5,510 bases of DNA from Clostridia bacterium. Lineage in GTDB: Bacteria > Bacillota_A > Clostridia > Oscillospirales > CAG-272. Made by a program: the position numbers and the translations under genes. The notes below the pieces were generated by a model, which was given only the letters and a program-made list of their open reading frames with translations, did no database searches and had not been told where the DNA came from. Location of the stretch: the NCBI GenBank assembly GCA_017467225.1, contig JAFTSR010000358.1, positions 1-5,510 on the forward strand. Direction: 5' to 3'. Positions 1 through 5,510 of this stretch are shown here, piece after piece. Numbering within the stretch: the stretch's first letter is position 1; every line of letters starts with the position of its first letter.

Positions 1-657
1 CGCGCAACCTGGTCGGGCGAGGGCGGCGGCGTTCTGCTCAACCAGTGTCCTCACAATCTGGACCTGTGGCAGTGGATCTGCGGCATGCCCTGCAAGGTAG
101 ATGCCAAGCTGCACTTTGGTAAGTGGCACGACATTGAGGTCGAGGACGACGTAACTGCATACGTTGAATATCCCAACGGCGCAACCGGTACGTTTATTAC
201 CTCCACGGGTGACGCTCCCGGCTCCAACCGCCTGGAGGTTGTCATGGATGGCGGTATGCTGATTTGTGACGGTGGCTCTTTGACCATGCGCAAGCTGGAG
301 ATGCTGGAGCCCGAGTTCTCCGCAACCAACACGGTTCCGTTCGGTCAGCCTAAGTGCGAAACCGTCAAGGTCGATTGCTCCGATGCAGGTGACAATAAGC
401 AGCACGTTGGCGTTCTGAACGCTTTTGCCGGTGCAATTCTGCGCGGTGAGCCGCTGATCGCAGACGGTCGCGAGGGCATCAACGGTCTGACTATCTCCAA
501 CGCAATGCATCTGTCTGCATGGCTGGGTAAGCCCATCGATCTGCCGATGGACGAGGCTTGCTTCAAGGCTGAGCTGATGGAGAGAGTCAAGAATTCCCAC
601 CGTAAGGAAAATATCACTTCCGTGATTGCAGATACCTCGGGTACCTATAACGCGTGA
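1..657 (+). CDS. Gfo/Idh/MocA-family sugar oxidoreductase, C-terminal part (5' end outside window)
   Basis: This is the last 218 codons of a cytoplasmic NAD(P)-dependent oxidoreductase that would act on a sugar, sugar acid or inositol-like polyol. The reading frame is open from base 1 and ends at TGA 655-657, so the N-terminal Rossmann domain is missing only because the window starts inside the gene. What remains is the C-terminal alpha/beta substrate domain. It opens with the family signature EGGGVLLNQCPHNLDLWQW (visible residues 7-25). His18 in that signature sits where the family's catalytic histidine is found, and Asp21 follows in the usual HxxD spacing. An antiparallel sheet segment follows (AYVEYPNGATGTFITST, roughly residues 53-69), and then a helix carrying GREGINGLTISNAMHLSAW (about 157-175), also typical of the family. 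The substrate cannot be read from the sequence. It probably shares a transcript with the beta-helix lipoprotein 55 bases downstream, which suggests glycan catabolism. Family call is firm; specific function is open. Confidence 0.9.
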   Translation, partial: RATWSGEGGGVLLNQCPHNLDLWQWICGMPCKVDAKLHFGKWHDIEVEDDVTAYVEYPNGATGTFITSTGDAPGSNRLEVVMDGGMLICDGGSLTMRKLEMLEPEFSATNTVPFGQPKCETVKVDCSDAGDNKQHVGVLNAFAGAILRGEPLIADGREGINGLTISNAMHLSAWLGKPIDLPMDEACFKAELMERVKNSHRKENITSVIADTSGTYNA

Positions 658-702
658 TTTTGAGTAACCACACATAATCTTGCTCCCCAAGGAGTGAGGG
701 AT

Positions 703-707
703 AGGAG
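703..707 (+). promoter_or_regulatory. Shine-Dalgarno AGGAG deciding the start of the beta-helix lipoprotein
   Basis: AGGAG lies 2 bases before ATG 710 and 5 bases before the in-frame ATG 713. The second spacing is workable and the first is too tight, so 713 is the better start. Another AAGGAG at 689-694 is 15 bases from ATG 710, too far to be the main site. Confidence 0.6.
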
Positions 708-712
708 AGATG

Positions 713-2392
713 ATGAAATCCTTTAGAATTCTTTCGTTATTGCTGGTTCTTTGCATGCTACTTGCCTGCACGGTCGCTTGTACCGATGTAGGGGAGGGAA
801 CGCCTGAGCCCGAATCCCCCGAAACCCAAGAGGATGATACGCCGAAGTATGCGTTGAGTAATATCAGAGCTGATATTGCCCAGTACACCGTCGTTCGTCC
901 GGACGGCATTGACGAGCTGACAAATGCGGCCGTTATGATCCGTACGGCGGCAGAGGCCAAGACCGGTGATGTCCCCGACATTACGACCGATTACGTCGTT
1001 GATGAGTCCAAGTTTGATCCCGCCGCTCCCGAAATTCTGGTCGGCAAGACTGCCAGAGCTGAGAGTGAGCAGGCGATGGCCCTTCTCAAGGACAAGGCTC
1101 CTTATCTGATCACACAGATCGGTAACAAGATCTGTATCGTCGGTAAGGACGCAAAGTCTGTCGAGAACGGCGTGCGCGAGTTCCTCTCGATCTATTTTAA
1201 CTACACAGTGGAGGAGGAGAAAGTGGTAGCAGATTATCATAACGTCAGAGATTACGGTGCCGAAGGTGACGGCGTCGAGGATGACAGCCTTCCTTTCAAA
1301 AAGGCGATCAAGGCGGCGGAGAAGGACGGCAATCCCGTTTACGTTCCCGCAGGTAAGTATTTGATCACCGAGGAGCTGACGCTCAACAGCGTGACTCTGT
1401 ATGGTTATACCAGCGGCTCGTGGACGGCTGATGATAATGATCTCCCTACGGTCTATCATAATAATCTGGAAGAGCCTTTGTTTAACGTTTGCACCGGTTC
1501 ACTTTCCGGCTTGAATATCGTTGTGCAGGGTGTGACTGCGGAGACCGAGGAGGCAGCGGAGACTATCAAAGTTTCCGGTGTTGGCAGCCGCGTCAATAAC
1601 GTGCGCATTTATCAGCCCTATATCGGTATTAAGGCTACCTACAACAATACTGGCCGAAGTGTACTGGATGATATTCTGATCGTCTTTGCATGGAATACCG
1701 GCGTGGATATTTCTGGCACGTGGGATATCGCCACCTTGCAGAATATCGAGGTATGGAACCCGGATCAGAAGTATCCCTGTCCCTACGCCTTCCGTTTCGG
1801 TAAAAATGATGCGCTGCATGCGGCAAATCTTTTCACCTTCAATGCAGGCACGGGCTTTGATTTCTACAACACGCCTGATGGCGGCTGTTGGGGTACCTTT
1901 GAAAACTGTGGCGTTGATTTGACCTCGACGGGTATTTTTGTGGGTGAGGGTGAGCATCATCTGACCTTCAACGGCGGAACCTATTGGGGACACTGGTACG
2001 GTGTCGATGTATCCAACAAAACGGCTAAAAATACGGCGATCACCGTGACAGGCTCGGAATTCCGCTTTAACGGCGGAAATCCCATCCGTGTCAGCGGCGG
2101 ACGCATGACAACTGTTACCGGATGCAATATTTACCGATATGCATCGGGGCATTCGGCAGCCCCTGTAAAGATCACCGGTGGCAGCGGTGTGACGATTGTT
2201 GGAAATACCTTCACGACGACGGGCAGCGGCGTTGAAATTGATTCTTCCTTTAGGGGAGCAGCTAATGTGACCGGAAATACCATTTTGACCGGTGCCGCCA
2301 AGGCGAGCGATGCGATCAAAAACTCCGCACCGAAATCTGCTATGGTAAATACCGAGGGCAATGTGATTCTGGTCGGCCAAAAGTTTGAATAA
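713..2392 (+). CDS. Secreted lipoprotein with pectate-lyase-type (PF12708-like) right-handed beta-helix domain
   Basis: This predicts a 559-residue exported surface lipoprotein. The signal peptide has a Lys/Arg start, a Leu-rich core and the lipobox LLA-C with Cys19 as lipidation site; Cys23 is a weaker alternative. A Pro/Glu/Asp/Thr-rich tether follows (about 24-45). Residues about 50-170 form an alpha/beta domain (VVRPDGIDELTNAAVMI..., EILVGKT..., GNKICIVGKDAKSVENGVREFL). It resembles the N-terminal accessory domain seen before catalytic domains of GH67- and GH20-type enzymes; this is by eye only. Next comes the Pectate_lyase_3 hallmark NVRDYGAEGDGVEDDSLPFKKAI (key residues GAxGDGxxDD at 182-191), then VYVPAGKYLI and beta-helix coils to the C-terminus, clearest as GVTIVGNTF and NVTGNTI near 492-525. 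Such proteins cleave or bind acidic polysaccharides such as pectins, but no catalytic residues can be assigned here. ATG 710 (one residue longer) is the alternative start. It is likely transcribed with the upstream oxidoreductase, and a terminator follows at once. Confidence 0.85.
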   Translation: MKSFRILSLLLVLCMLLACTVACTDVGEGTPEPESPETQEDDTPKYALSNIRADIAQYTVVRPDGIDELTNAAVMIRTAAEAKTGDVPDITTDYVVDESKFDPAAPEILVGKTARAESEQAMALLKDKAPYLITQIGNKICIVGKDAKSVENGVREFLSIYFNYTVEEEKVVADYHNVRDYGAEGDGVEDDSLPFKKAIKAAEKDGNPVYVPAGKYLITEELTLNSVTLYGYTSGSWTADDNDLPTVYHNNLEEPLFNVCTGSLSGLNIVVQGVTAETEEAAETIKVSGVGSRVNNVRIYQPYIGIKATYNNTGRSVLDDILIVFAWNTGVDISGTWDIATLQNIEVWNPDQKYPCPYAFRFGKNDALHAANLFTFNAGTGFDFYNTPDGGCWGTFENCGVDLTSTGIFVGEGEHHLTFNGGTYWGHWYGVDVSNKTAKNTAITVTGSEFRFNGGNPIRVSGGRMTTVTGCNIYRYASGHSAAPVKITGGSGVTIVGNTFTTTGSGVEIDSSFRGAANVTGNTILTGAAKASDAIKNSAPKSAMVNTEGNVILVGQKFE

Positions 2393-2409
2393 TTCATCGT
2401 ATGACACAC

Positions 2410-2443
2410 GGGACCTTCCGCTTTCGCGGGAGGTCTCTTTTTT
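2410..2443 (+). terminator. Rho-independent terminator after the lipoprotein gene
   Basis: A 12-bp stem pairs 2410-2421 (GGGACCTTCCGC) with 2426-2437 (GCGGGAGGTCTC), with two G-U wobbles and a TTTC tetraloop, followed directly by six T (2438-2443). It starts 17 bases after the lipoprotein stop codon. It separates the carbohydrate genes from the unit that follows. There is no matching A-tract on the left side, so it should work on + strand transcripts only. Confidence 0.93.
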
Positions 2444-2446
2444 GCA

Positions 2447-2468
2447 GCAATTGGATATTGACAATTGC
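2447..2468. repeat. Perfect inverted repeat overlapping the -35 box (possible operator)
   Basis: GCAATTG (2447-2453) and CAATTGC (2462-2468) form a perfect 7-bp inverted repeat around an 8-base spacer. The core CAATTG of each arm is itself a palindrome, and the arm centres are 15 bases apart. The right arm covers the end of the -35 hexamer (2458-2463). That placement suits a repressor or other DNA-binding dimer, but no known operator family is recognised, so a regulatory role is an inference. As RNA it would lie upstream of the start site, so it is not an mRNA hairpin of this promoter. Confidence 0.45.
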
Positions 2469-2486
2469 GCAGATTTCCTGTATAAT
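2458..2486 (+). promoter_or_regulatory. Perfect-consensus sigma-A promoter of the P-type ATPase-like gene
   Basis: TTGACA (2458-2463) and TATAAT (2481-2486) are separated by exactly 17 bases, a full match to the housekeeping sigma-70/sigma-A consensus. Transcription should begin near 2493, giving a leader of about 40 bases before ATG 2533. It lies just downstream of the terminator, so this unit starts independently of the carbohydrate genes. Confidence 0.9.
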
Positions 2487-2520
2487 ATATAGGTATGTTT
2501 CTTTGAATTTTTTGTCGAAG

Positions 2521-2525
2521 GGAGG
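2521..2525 (+). promoter_or_regulatory. Shine-Dalgarno GGAGG fixing the start at 2533
   Basis: GGAGG, within the purine run 2518-2530, is 7 bases before ATG 2533. The same frame is open back to an ATG at 2401. That upstream start would translate through the terminator and the promoter and has no ribosome binding site, so 2533 is the real start. Confidence 0.88.
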
Positions 2526-2532
2526 GGAAGGT

Positions 2533-5334
2533 ATGAGCAAATATGCCAAAGTGCCGTGGCACACCATGGCTGAGGACGAGCTGATTCAAAAGCTGAAAAG
2601 TGATCGATATCGCGGTATGAGCAGTAAGATGGCGCGAAAAAGACGCGAGCGTCTTGGCGAAAACGGGCTGTTTTTACCCTTCCGCTCGACCTTGAAGGAC
2701 GCACTTTATGCTGTTTTGCGCGACGTTCCGCTGCTTTTACTTCTTTTGATCTGCCTGATCGCACTTTGCTTCCGTTTATGGCGGACGGTCATCTGCGTGC
2801 TTTTTGTTCTGCTGCTCAGTAGTACCCTGACCGTGATCGCTTATGCCAAAACGCGAAGAATCCGCGAGAGCATGAGCGCATATAACGTTCCTCAAGTCAC
2901 GCTGATCCGAAGCGGAAAAAGATATCTCGCCAAAGCCTCGGCGCTGGTTCCGGGAGATCTGATTCAGCTGGAAGCAGGCGATATCGTTCCTGCTGATCTT
3001 CGGATTTTGCAATGCAGCCCGGATATTCTGGTTCGTACGCTGCGCACCGTGCAGAACGGCGAAATGCAATATGACGAGCCGACTGCCAAGCGTGCAGATA
3101 TCGTATATCCCGCCGATGGCGATGAAAATGACGTGCTTATGCGTGAGAATATGCTGTTTGCAGGCTCGCAGATCGTGTCGGGTCAGCTGACAGGCATGGT
3201 GGTTACTGCCGGCACAGATACCTATCACGGTGCCCTGTACGGTGCCAATGCGTTGGCCGCAGAGGTCGGTGAGATGCCGTACCTGGCGCGAATGCGCCGC
3301 TATGGCAATCGCTACAGCCTTTTGATGTGTGCCATGCTGTTGCCGGCGACGCTGATCGGCTTGCTTTTCGGACGCGGCACCGGTCTGTTCGATATTTTTC
3401 TGGTTGTGCTCTCGCTGGCTGTGGCCTCAATGAGTGAGCAGCTGATGGTCATGGGTCGCATCGTGGCGGCCTGTGGCGTGGTGCGTGCAGCCTTGCCTTA
3501 TCGCCGTGGCTGTGCGGCAATTTTCAAGCGATATGATGCCACGGACAAAATAGCGCGTCTGAGCGATGTCATTCTGACCGATATGAGTGCGCTGAGTGAC
3601 GGTATTCCGCATCCGTACGCCATTTTTACCGATGGCACGATGTACGATGTGACCGATGCCCGTCCTGCGGTTGTGCGCTTTTATACCTTGGCGTATCTTT
3701 ATGGTCAGTGCAGCGAGCGTTCCGCTATGACAGCTCTGCATGCGGATGTCCGTGAGGACGCGACCGAAGCACTCCTGCAGGGGGTATCGGAGCTGACCGA
3801 GCTACTATCCTTTGATACTGAATCACTCCGGATCCGTACCGTTTCCGCTTCGCTTGCTAAGGACGGCAGCCAGGATGCCGAGGTCGTTTTGCGGATGCGT
3901 GACGGTGAGAGTCGCAACGTCCGTATTATGTGTACTGAGGATGAAGGCCTTTTGGAGCTTTGCCAAAGATGCACGCAGGGAGATCGCACCGTGCCGATGG
4001 ATGATGAGAAAAAGCTCCTTTTGCAGGATGCTTGTGCCCGCTTGCGCTGCGACGGTTGCCGTCTTCTGCTTTACGCAACACGAAATGAAAAGGGAAGCAC
4101 AACTTTTGAAGGGCTTATCGCCCTGCGTGAATCGCTTGACACCGAGGCTTTGGAGAAAATCAATGATCTTTCGCGTCATCATGTGCGCGTTTCCTTTGTG
4201 CTGCCTGGGCTGACAGCGCATCAGCTGACGGTGCTGCGGCAATGCGGTCTTCTGGCCGATGGCGAGCAGCCACGCTCTATTTCCGGATTGTCAGACGATG
4301 CGATTTGCCGGACGTACCGCGAGTGTCCCTCGGCTGTTTACGTTGGCGCGGATGCCGATGCACTTGAAGCGCTGCTTCGCGGCTGCCGTGAAAAACTTAC
4401 CGTCACGGCTGCGATGGGCTTGCAGAGCTGTCAGGCACACAGCGCGGCTGATTTGCAAATTACCTACGAGGATACGCCTTTTCGCTCTGACGGCAGCAGC
4501 GGTGCCGGTAAGCCGATGCAATTGTCTCCCAAGCAGGATCGCCTGCGCTGCGTCAGACGTGCCAAGGACGCGGATATTGCGGTCTCATCTTTGTTGCTTC
4601 GGCGCGGTGAAAATACGGTGGAAACTCTGGAGGCCTTGGTTAGCGCGGTGCGTACGGCACGTGTCATAGAGAAAAATATGGCGCTGATGCTGCAATATAT
4701 GCTGGTTGCGCAGTTTTTGCGTATGACACCGGTTCTTCTGTCGCTGTTCTTCGGAACGACGCTGCTGTCGGCATCCATGATCCTGATCAGCGGTATGTGG
4801 CTGGACCTTGGATTTATTCTGCTTTTGGCCTTCCGGCGCGGTGGCTACGATGAGCTGCTCCTGCCTGCCAAGAGTGCCAAGCTGTTTGATAATCCCATCC
4901 GTGAGCGCCCGGACCGCGTCTGTGCTGCCGTGCTGACAGGGATTACCGTGCTGATTCTGAGTGCCATTCTGCGTGCTGCAGGGCCGCTGGCACATGACGG
5001 TGCACAGGCACTGTTTGTCTTCACTTCGCTGCTTCTGACGCAGACCATGTCTATTTTGCTGTTCTATTTTGGCGGAAGTGAGAGGGACGAGCGTCCCATC
5101 CGGGCACAGCTGCCCATCCTTGGTATGCTGTTCTTGATTCTGCTTCCTCCGTTGCTTTTGCTTTGCTTGCCCGGCTTTGCCGGCCTCTTGCAGTGTGCGC
5201 CGATGTCGCCGCTGGTACTGCTTTTGTCGCTGTTGTCTATGCTGATCTATGCGCTGCTTTGCTTTGCGTGTGCCCGTCTGCGTTTCAAAATGCGCCGCCT
5301 GATCCGAAAATATTTCCCCGTACAAAAGGGTTGA
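2533..5334 (+). CDS. Catalytically degenerate P2-type (cation) P-type ATPase homologue; probable pseudo-ATPase
   Basis: A 933-residue membrane protein, about the normal length of calcium-type P-type pumps, with the whole family layout. A cation-ATPase N-terminal domain (VPWHTMAEDEL..., 7-46) is followed by helices M1-M2 (about 64-104). The actuator domain is very well kept (LVPGDLIQLEAGDIVPADLRIL, 138-159; ENMLFAGSQIVSG, 205-217). Next come M3-M4 (about 261-310), P and N domains (about 330-710), and M5-M10 in the C-terminal part (714-913). The catalytic motifs are altered. TGES reads NGEM (175-178), and PEGL in M4 reads SEQL (301-304). DKTGTLT reads DMSALSD (350-356). The KGA region reads MCT (about 466-468). 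TGD reads LPG (557-559). GDGVNDAP reads GLQSCQAH (629-636). The aspartate normally phosphorylated (D350) and the actuator glutamate (E177) remain, but Lys, Thr, Gly and the magnesium-binding aspartates are gone, so ATP-driven transport is unlikely. About 30 extra residues sit around 645-675. The frame is intact, with a strong Shine-Dalgarno and a consensus promoter, so this is not a decayed pseudogene. A scaffold, sensor or regulatory role is inference only. Confidence 0.88.
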   Translation: MSKYAKVPWHTMAEDELIQKLKSDRYRGMSSKMARKRRERLGENGLFLPFRSTLKDALYAVLRDVPLLLLLLICLIALCFRLWRTVICVLFVLLLSSTLTVIAYAKTRRIRESMSAYNVPQVTLIRSGKRYLAKASALVPGDLIQLEAGDIVPADLRILQCSPDILVRTLRTVQNGEMQYDEPTAKRADIVYPADGDENDVLMRENMLFAGSQIVSGQLTGMVVTAGTDTYHGALYGANALAAEVGEMPYLARMRRYGNRYSLLMCAMLLPATLIGLLFGRGTGLFDIFLVVLSLAVASMSEQLMVMGRIVAACGVVRAALPYRRGCAAIFKRYDATDKIARLSDVILTDMSALSDGIPHPYAIFTDGTMYDVTDARPAVVRFYTLAYLYGQCSERSAMTALHADVREDATEALLQGVSELTELLSFDTESLRIRTVSASLAKDGSQDAEVVLRMRDGESRNVRIMCTEDEGLLELCQRCTQGDRTVPMDDEKKLLLQDACARLRCDGCRLLLYATRNEKGSTTFEGLIALRESLDTEALEKINDLSRHHVRVSFVLPGLTAHQLTVLRQCGLLADGEQPRSISGLSDDAICRTYRECPSAVYVGADADALEALLRGCREKLTVTAAMGLQSCQAHSAADLQITYEDTPFRSDGSSGAGKPMQLSPKQDRLRCVRRAKDADIAVSSLLLRRGENTVETLEALVSAVRTARVIEKNMALMLQYMLVAQFLRMTPVLLSLFFGTTLLSASMILISGMWLDLGFILLLAFRRGGYDELLLPAKSAKLFDNPIRERPDRVCAAVLTGITVLILSAILRAAGPLAHDGAQALFVFTSLLLTQTMSILLFYFGGSERDERPIRAQLPILGMLFLILLPPLLLLCLPGFAGLLQCAPMSPLVLLLSLLSMLIYALLCFACARLRFKMRRLIRKYFPVQKG

Positions 5335-5355
5335 TTTTTGACTTCCTTGCATATA

Positions 5356-5375
5356 CTGTCACAACATGATGACAG
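5356..5375. repeat. Inverted repeat next to the Shine-Dalgarno of the YlmC/YmxH gene
   Basis: CTGTCA (5356-5361) and TGACAG (5370-5375) form a perfect 6-bp inverted repeat with an 8-base spacer. Its last two bases are the first two of the AGGAGG ribosome binding site (5374-5379). It could be a DNA operator or a small mRNA hairpin that partly blocks the ribosome site; the sequence alone does not decide, and a 6-bp repeat can arise by chance. Confidence 0.35.
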
Positions 5376-5386
5376 GAGGCGGTGTT

Positions 5387-5510
5387 ATGCAACGAATCAA
5401 TACCATTGAATTGGCAAAGAAAGAAATTATCAATTTGTGCGGCGGCGGTCGGCTGGGCTGTGCGACAGATGTTGAATTTGACGCGTCCAATGCCTGCGTG
5501 CTGGCGCTGC
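5387..5510 (+). CDS. YlmC/YmxH-type PRC-barrel sporulation protein, N-terminal part (3' end outside window)
   Basis: The first 41 codons of a small protein, cut off by the right edge. AGGAGG (5374-5379) sits 7 bases before ATG 5387, an ideal ribosome site. The peptide has the pattern of the YlmC/YmxH family found across endospore-forming Firmicutes: a short lead (INTIELAKKEIINLCGGGRLG, residues 4-24) followed by a conserved Asp-Val-Glu-Phe-Asp (30-34) and a hydrophobic strand (VLAL). Together these form the opening strands of a PRC-barrel. Full members are about 80-100 residues long and their biochemical role is unknown, although they are annotated as sporulation-linked. The gene starts 52 bases after the P-type ATPase-like stop with no terminator between, so read-through from the strong promoter at 2458 is likely. 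With only 41 residues the call rests on pattern, not on a complete domain. Confidence 0.78.
   Translation, partial: MQRINTIELAKKEIINLCGGGRLGCATDVEFDASNACVLAL

Noticed and set aside
658..709. Search for a promoter or terminator between the oxidoreductase and the lipoprotein gene.
   Set aside because: TTGAGT (660-665) and CATAAT (673-678) are only 7 bases apart, and the CTCC/GGAG pairing is a 4-bp stem without a T-tract. Nothing interrupts a shared transcript.
2401..2532. In-frame upstream ATG that would extend the P-type ATPase-like protein by 44 residues.
   Set aside because: This stretch holds the terminator stem and the consensus promoter, has no ribosome binding site, and the cation-ATPase N-terminal domain begins just after ATG 2533.
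1499..2764. Long open frame of 421 codons on the minus strand.
   Set aside because: It lies opposite the beta-helix coding region, the terminator and the promoter, shows no recognisable domain, and no convincing start signal supports it. It is a shadow of the + strand genes.
2533..5334. Reading the P-type ATPase homologue as a decaying pseudogene or as a sequencing artefact.
   Set aside because: There are no frameshifts or internal stops over 933 codons, all ten helices and the actuator domain are intact, and expression signals are strong. Motif loss by substitution alone points to a changed function.
5316..5340. Possible terminator CCC...GGG followed by TTGATTTTTG after the pseudo-ATPase.
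   Set aside because: The stem has only three to four pairs with an 8-base loop, too weak to stop transcription.
4585..5352. Minus-strand open frame of 255 codons rich in Gln, Arg and His.
   Set aside because: Its odd composition is what the reverse complement of Leu-rich membrane helices gives (CTG/CTT codons become CAG/AAG). It is antisense to M5-M10 of the pseudo-ATPase.
5331..5357. Possible weak promoter TTGATT-N15-TATACT before the YlmC/YmxH gene.
   Set aside because: The -35 matches only four bases and the 15-base spacer is short. Sporulation sigma patterns (GCATA-type -35 with a fitting -10) could not be completed either, so no promoter is called.

Overview
The window looks like chromosome of a Gram-positive, endospore-forming member of the Clostridia, possibly a gut Oscillospiraceae-like lineage. 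This is inferred from the strong purine-rich Shine-Dalgarno sequences, a short lipoprotein signal, the start of a YlmC/YmxH-type sporulation protein at the right edge, a consensus sigma-A promoter, and the mixed mid-GC codon use. The exact taxon cannot be fixed from the sequence. All genes read on the + strand.

Left part (1-2443) is a carbohydrate module. The C-terminal half of a Gfo/Idh/MocA-family sugar oxidoreductase enters from the left edge. It is followed after about 55 bases, with no terminator or convincing promoter between, by a secreted lipoprotein that has a pectate-lyase-type right-handed beta-helix. A strong Rho-independent terminator 17 bases after the lipoprotein stop ends this unit. 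A cell-surface polysaccharide-active or polysaccharide-binding protein plus a cytoplasmic sugar dehydrogenase fits plant or host glycan use.

Right part (2447-5510) is a separate transcription unit. It opens with a perfect TTGACA-N17-TATAAT promoter, with an inverted repeat lying over the -35 box. The first gene encodes a full-length, ten-helix protein of 933 residues with the unmistakable architecture of a P2-type (calcium-pump-like) P-type ATPase. Nearly every catalytic motif is degraded while the frame stays open: TGES, DKTGT, KGA, TGD and GDGxNDxP are all altered. It looks like a pseudo-ATPase kept for a non-pumping role, and it is the most interesting item here. The gene after it, cut by the window edge, begins a PRC-barrel YlmC/YmxH sporulation protein. 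With no terminator between them, the two may be co-transcribed, which raises a possible but unproven sporulation link for the pseudo-ATPase.
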